Positions 62,637 to 64,000 of a stretch of DNA of 64,000 nucleotides are shown piece by piece (within the stretch, counting starts at the first letter, position 1; each line of letters starts with the position of its first letter). The stretch spans positions 62,001-126,000 of the forward strand of contig LT599022.1 of assembly GCA_900079695.1 (NCBI GenBank), in the 5' to 3' direction. The position numbers and the translations under genes are program-made. The notes beneath the pieces were generated by a model that was not told the origin of the DNA, ran no database searches, and was given only the letters and a program-made list of their open reading frames with translations. The DNA is from an uncultured Alphaproteobacteria bacterium. Its GTDB lineage: Bacteria; Pseudomonadota; Alphaproteobacteria; Rhodospirillales; Rhodospirillaceae.

Positions 62637-63368
62637 ATGCCTTGCGACACGTCGATTCGGCGCGAACTGCTGCGTTTGCTGCCCGAGGTGGGCCACACAT
62701 TCAATCTCGGGAGGGCGGCACTCCGATACCTGTCATGGTTGATTGAGAACTGCACCCGCGCCGAGGACTGGGAACCCGGCGCTCGCGCCGTGGTGTATGC
62801 CAACGTCGGCGACCTCGCCGCGCGATACCCCGGCCGCGTCAGCGTCCGGCAAATCAACACCTACGACCGCGAAATCATCGCCGTCCTCGATCTACCGGAT
62901 GCACGCAGCGGCAACGGCCGCCGCTATGCGCAACGCGATCCAATTACCGGCCGGATCGTCCACGCCTTCGGCTTCGAGTTGACCGGCATCGCCGAGAAGC
63001 TGCCGAAGCTGCGCAAGGAGAAGGCGAAGCTGGACGCCGCCGAGGCGGAACGCCGTCAGCGGAAACGGCTGCTCACGATCGAGCGCGCCCGGGTGCGGCG
63101 GTTGCTGGTGGCGGTGCAATCGTTGCACCAGGTGCCGCAGGCCGACCGCGACCATGCCGCCGAGATCGCCGCGCCGATCGCCGAGCGCGTCACTGCGCGC
63201 CAGCTCGCCGACGTGCGCGAACTCGAAGCCCTGATCGTCGTCGCGCAGCGCGTCGCACGGGAGCTTGAGGCCCTGTTGCTGACGGGGAAAACCTGTGGAT
63301 CGGACGTGAAAACTTCCGACGCGTCGGAAGAAAACTGCCGACACTTACAAAAAGAACTTAACCTATAA
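62637..63368 (+). CDS. repC: replication initiator RepC, N-terminal part, ending at an in-frame TAA
   Basis: 243 residues matching the N-terminal DNA-binding domain of RepC from repABC-family replicons: LLRLLPEVGHTFNLGRAALRYLSWLIE, VVYANVGDLAARYPGRVSVRQINTYDREI, RSGNGRRYAQRDPITGRIVHAFGFELTGIAEK, then a long charged helix. It initiates replication, with the origin usually inside repC. It ends at TAA 63366-63368; the same frame then continues open through the C-terminal half, so this looks like an interrupted repC. repA and repB are not present upstream. Confidence 0.8.
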   Translation: MPCDTSIRRELLRLLPEVGHTFNLGRAALRYLSWLIENCTRAEDWEPGARAVVYANVGDLAARYPGRVSVRQINTYDREIIAVLDLPDARSGNGRRYAQRDPITGRIVHAFGFELTGIAEKLPKLRKEKAKLDAAEAERRQRKRLLTIERARVRRLLVAVQSLHQVPQADRDHAAEIAAPIAERVTARQLADVRELEALIVVAQRVARELEALLLTGKTCGSDVKTSDASEENCRHLQKELNL

Positions 63369-63431
63369 ACACCCCTTACGGGGTGCTGTAGTCCCGAGGG
63401 GGAGACAGCCGCGCGAAAGCCCGCCGGGTCG

Positions 63432-63956
63432 GTGCGCGAAACGCGCTCCGCCGGGCTTTCGCGGAGGGAGCGGGCGGTATGGCCCGAGCCCGACGCCGAT
63501 GCAGCCGAATATCGCGGCCCCGCCTTCATGCCCCCCGAAGCCACGGGGGCCTACATGGTTTCCCCCGTCGTCGCTCTTGCCGCGGCGTCCGATCGCTTCC
63601 GCGCCCACATTCCCGCCGGTTGCCGCCGCCCATCGGTCGGCGACATCGAGGAGGCTGCGCGGAGCTTGTGGGCCGAGGTTGATGTGGGGGTGTGGGCTTG
63701 GCGACAGGCTTGCGAGCTGATCGGCGCTTACCCCGCCGCGCTCTGCCTGCTGATCGCGGACCGCCGCACCGCCGAAGGCGAGGTGTCGTCGATCGGCGGC
63801 TACTTCCTCAACTCGATCCGACGCGCACCGGCCGGAAAGCTCCACCTCGACCGCTCGATACGCGCACTCGCCAATCCCCGCGCCGCCGAGGAGCGCGCGG
63901 CCATCCGGGGATTTTATGCGGCCGAGGCCGGAAGCGGGGTGCGCTATGACGCATGA
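63432..63956 (+). CDS. repC: RepC C-terminal part, same frame after the stop
   Basis: 174 residues from GTG 63432, in the same reading frame as the preceding repC part. It matches the RepC C-terminal region: VSPVVALAAASDRFRAHIPAGCRRPSVGDIEEAARSL, DVGVWAWRQACELIGAYPAALCLLIADRRTAEGEVSSIGGYFLNSIRRAPAGKLHLDRSIRALA. No ribosome site precedes GTG 63432, so independent translation is doubtful. Joined with the N-terminal part by readthrough it would give a protein of about 440 residues, a normal RepC size. Confidence 0.7.
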   Translation: MRETRSAGLSRRERAVWPEPDADAAEYRGPAFMPPEATGAYMVSPVVALAAASDRFRAHIPAGCRRPSVGDIEEAARSLWAEVDVGVWAWRQACELIGAYPAALCLLIADRRTAEGEVSSIGGYFLNSIRRAPAGKLHLDRSIRALANPRAAEERAAIRGFYAAEAGSGVRYDA

Positions 63957-64000
63957 GCGCGCCAGGACAGCCCGAGTTTCAAAAAGTTGCACGATGTTTA

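Noticed and set aside
1-64000. tRNA, rRNA, CRISPR arrays, insertion sequences
   Set aside because: No cloverleaf, spaced direct repeats, transposase or terminal repeats were recognised by eye.

Overview
The window reads as high-GC alphaproteobacterial DNA, probably from a Rhodospirillales-type organism. This is inferred from gene content and very strong G/C preference at third codon positions; there is no rRNA in the window to settle it. No tRNA, IS element or CRISPR array was seen. The right edge carries a repABC-type replication module (RepC, antisense RNA, sequestered ribosome site), so the window may lie on a secondary replicon or chromid.

Layout. 1-3.4 kb: a TRAP transporter (dctP partial, dctQ, dctM) with an RpiR-type regulator facing it. 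3.4-10.6 kb: a tripartite RND drug-efflux operon (lipoprotein adaptor, HAE1 pump, NodT outer-membrane channel) flanked by two TetR regulators, with a clear operator palindrome. 10.7-22 kb: housekeeping and signalling genes. These include a PepSY-like periplasmic protein, a Mur ligase and LD-carboxypeptidase pair for peptidoglycan recycling, a minus-strand signalling cluster (HWE histidine kinase, an unusual PTS EIIC-EAL fusion, a PAS-only protein), a DEDDh exonuclease, a luciferase-like oxidoreductase, beta-carbonic anhydrase and a metallophosphoesterase.

22.3-48.1 kb is one metabolic island for glycerol (and/or 1,2-propanediol). A sigma-54 activator with a PocR sensor domain precedes a bacterial microcompartment operon: shell proteins PduA-like, PduB, a BMC-H protein with a long Pro/Glu tail, an EutL-like BMC-T and the PduN vertex; B12-dependent dehydratase PduCDE; reactivase PduGH; EutJ; a flavoprotein; adenosyltransferase and its GlcG-like partner as separate genes; aldehyde dehydrogenase PduP; a zinc alcohol dehydrogenase. 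It is followed by glpD, the antiterminator glpP, a terminator that looks like a GlpP target, glpK, glpF, and dhaK, dhaL and a dhaM-HPr-EI fusion. The microcompartment branch would handle 3-hydroxypropionaldehyde or propionaldehyde. The glp and dha genes feed glycerol to dihydroxyacetone phosphate.

48.2-50.1 kb: purC and a secreted esterase. 50.3-62.1 kb: a six-gene srfABC-type operon that couples two von Willebrand factor A proteins, SrfA, an actin/Hsp70-fold SrfB, a dynamin-like P-loop protein SrfC and a membrane-anchored Sel1-repeat protein. Its function is unknown and it is the best candidate for an undescribed system. 62.1-64 kb: a control region and RepC interrupted by one in-frame TAA.
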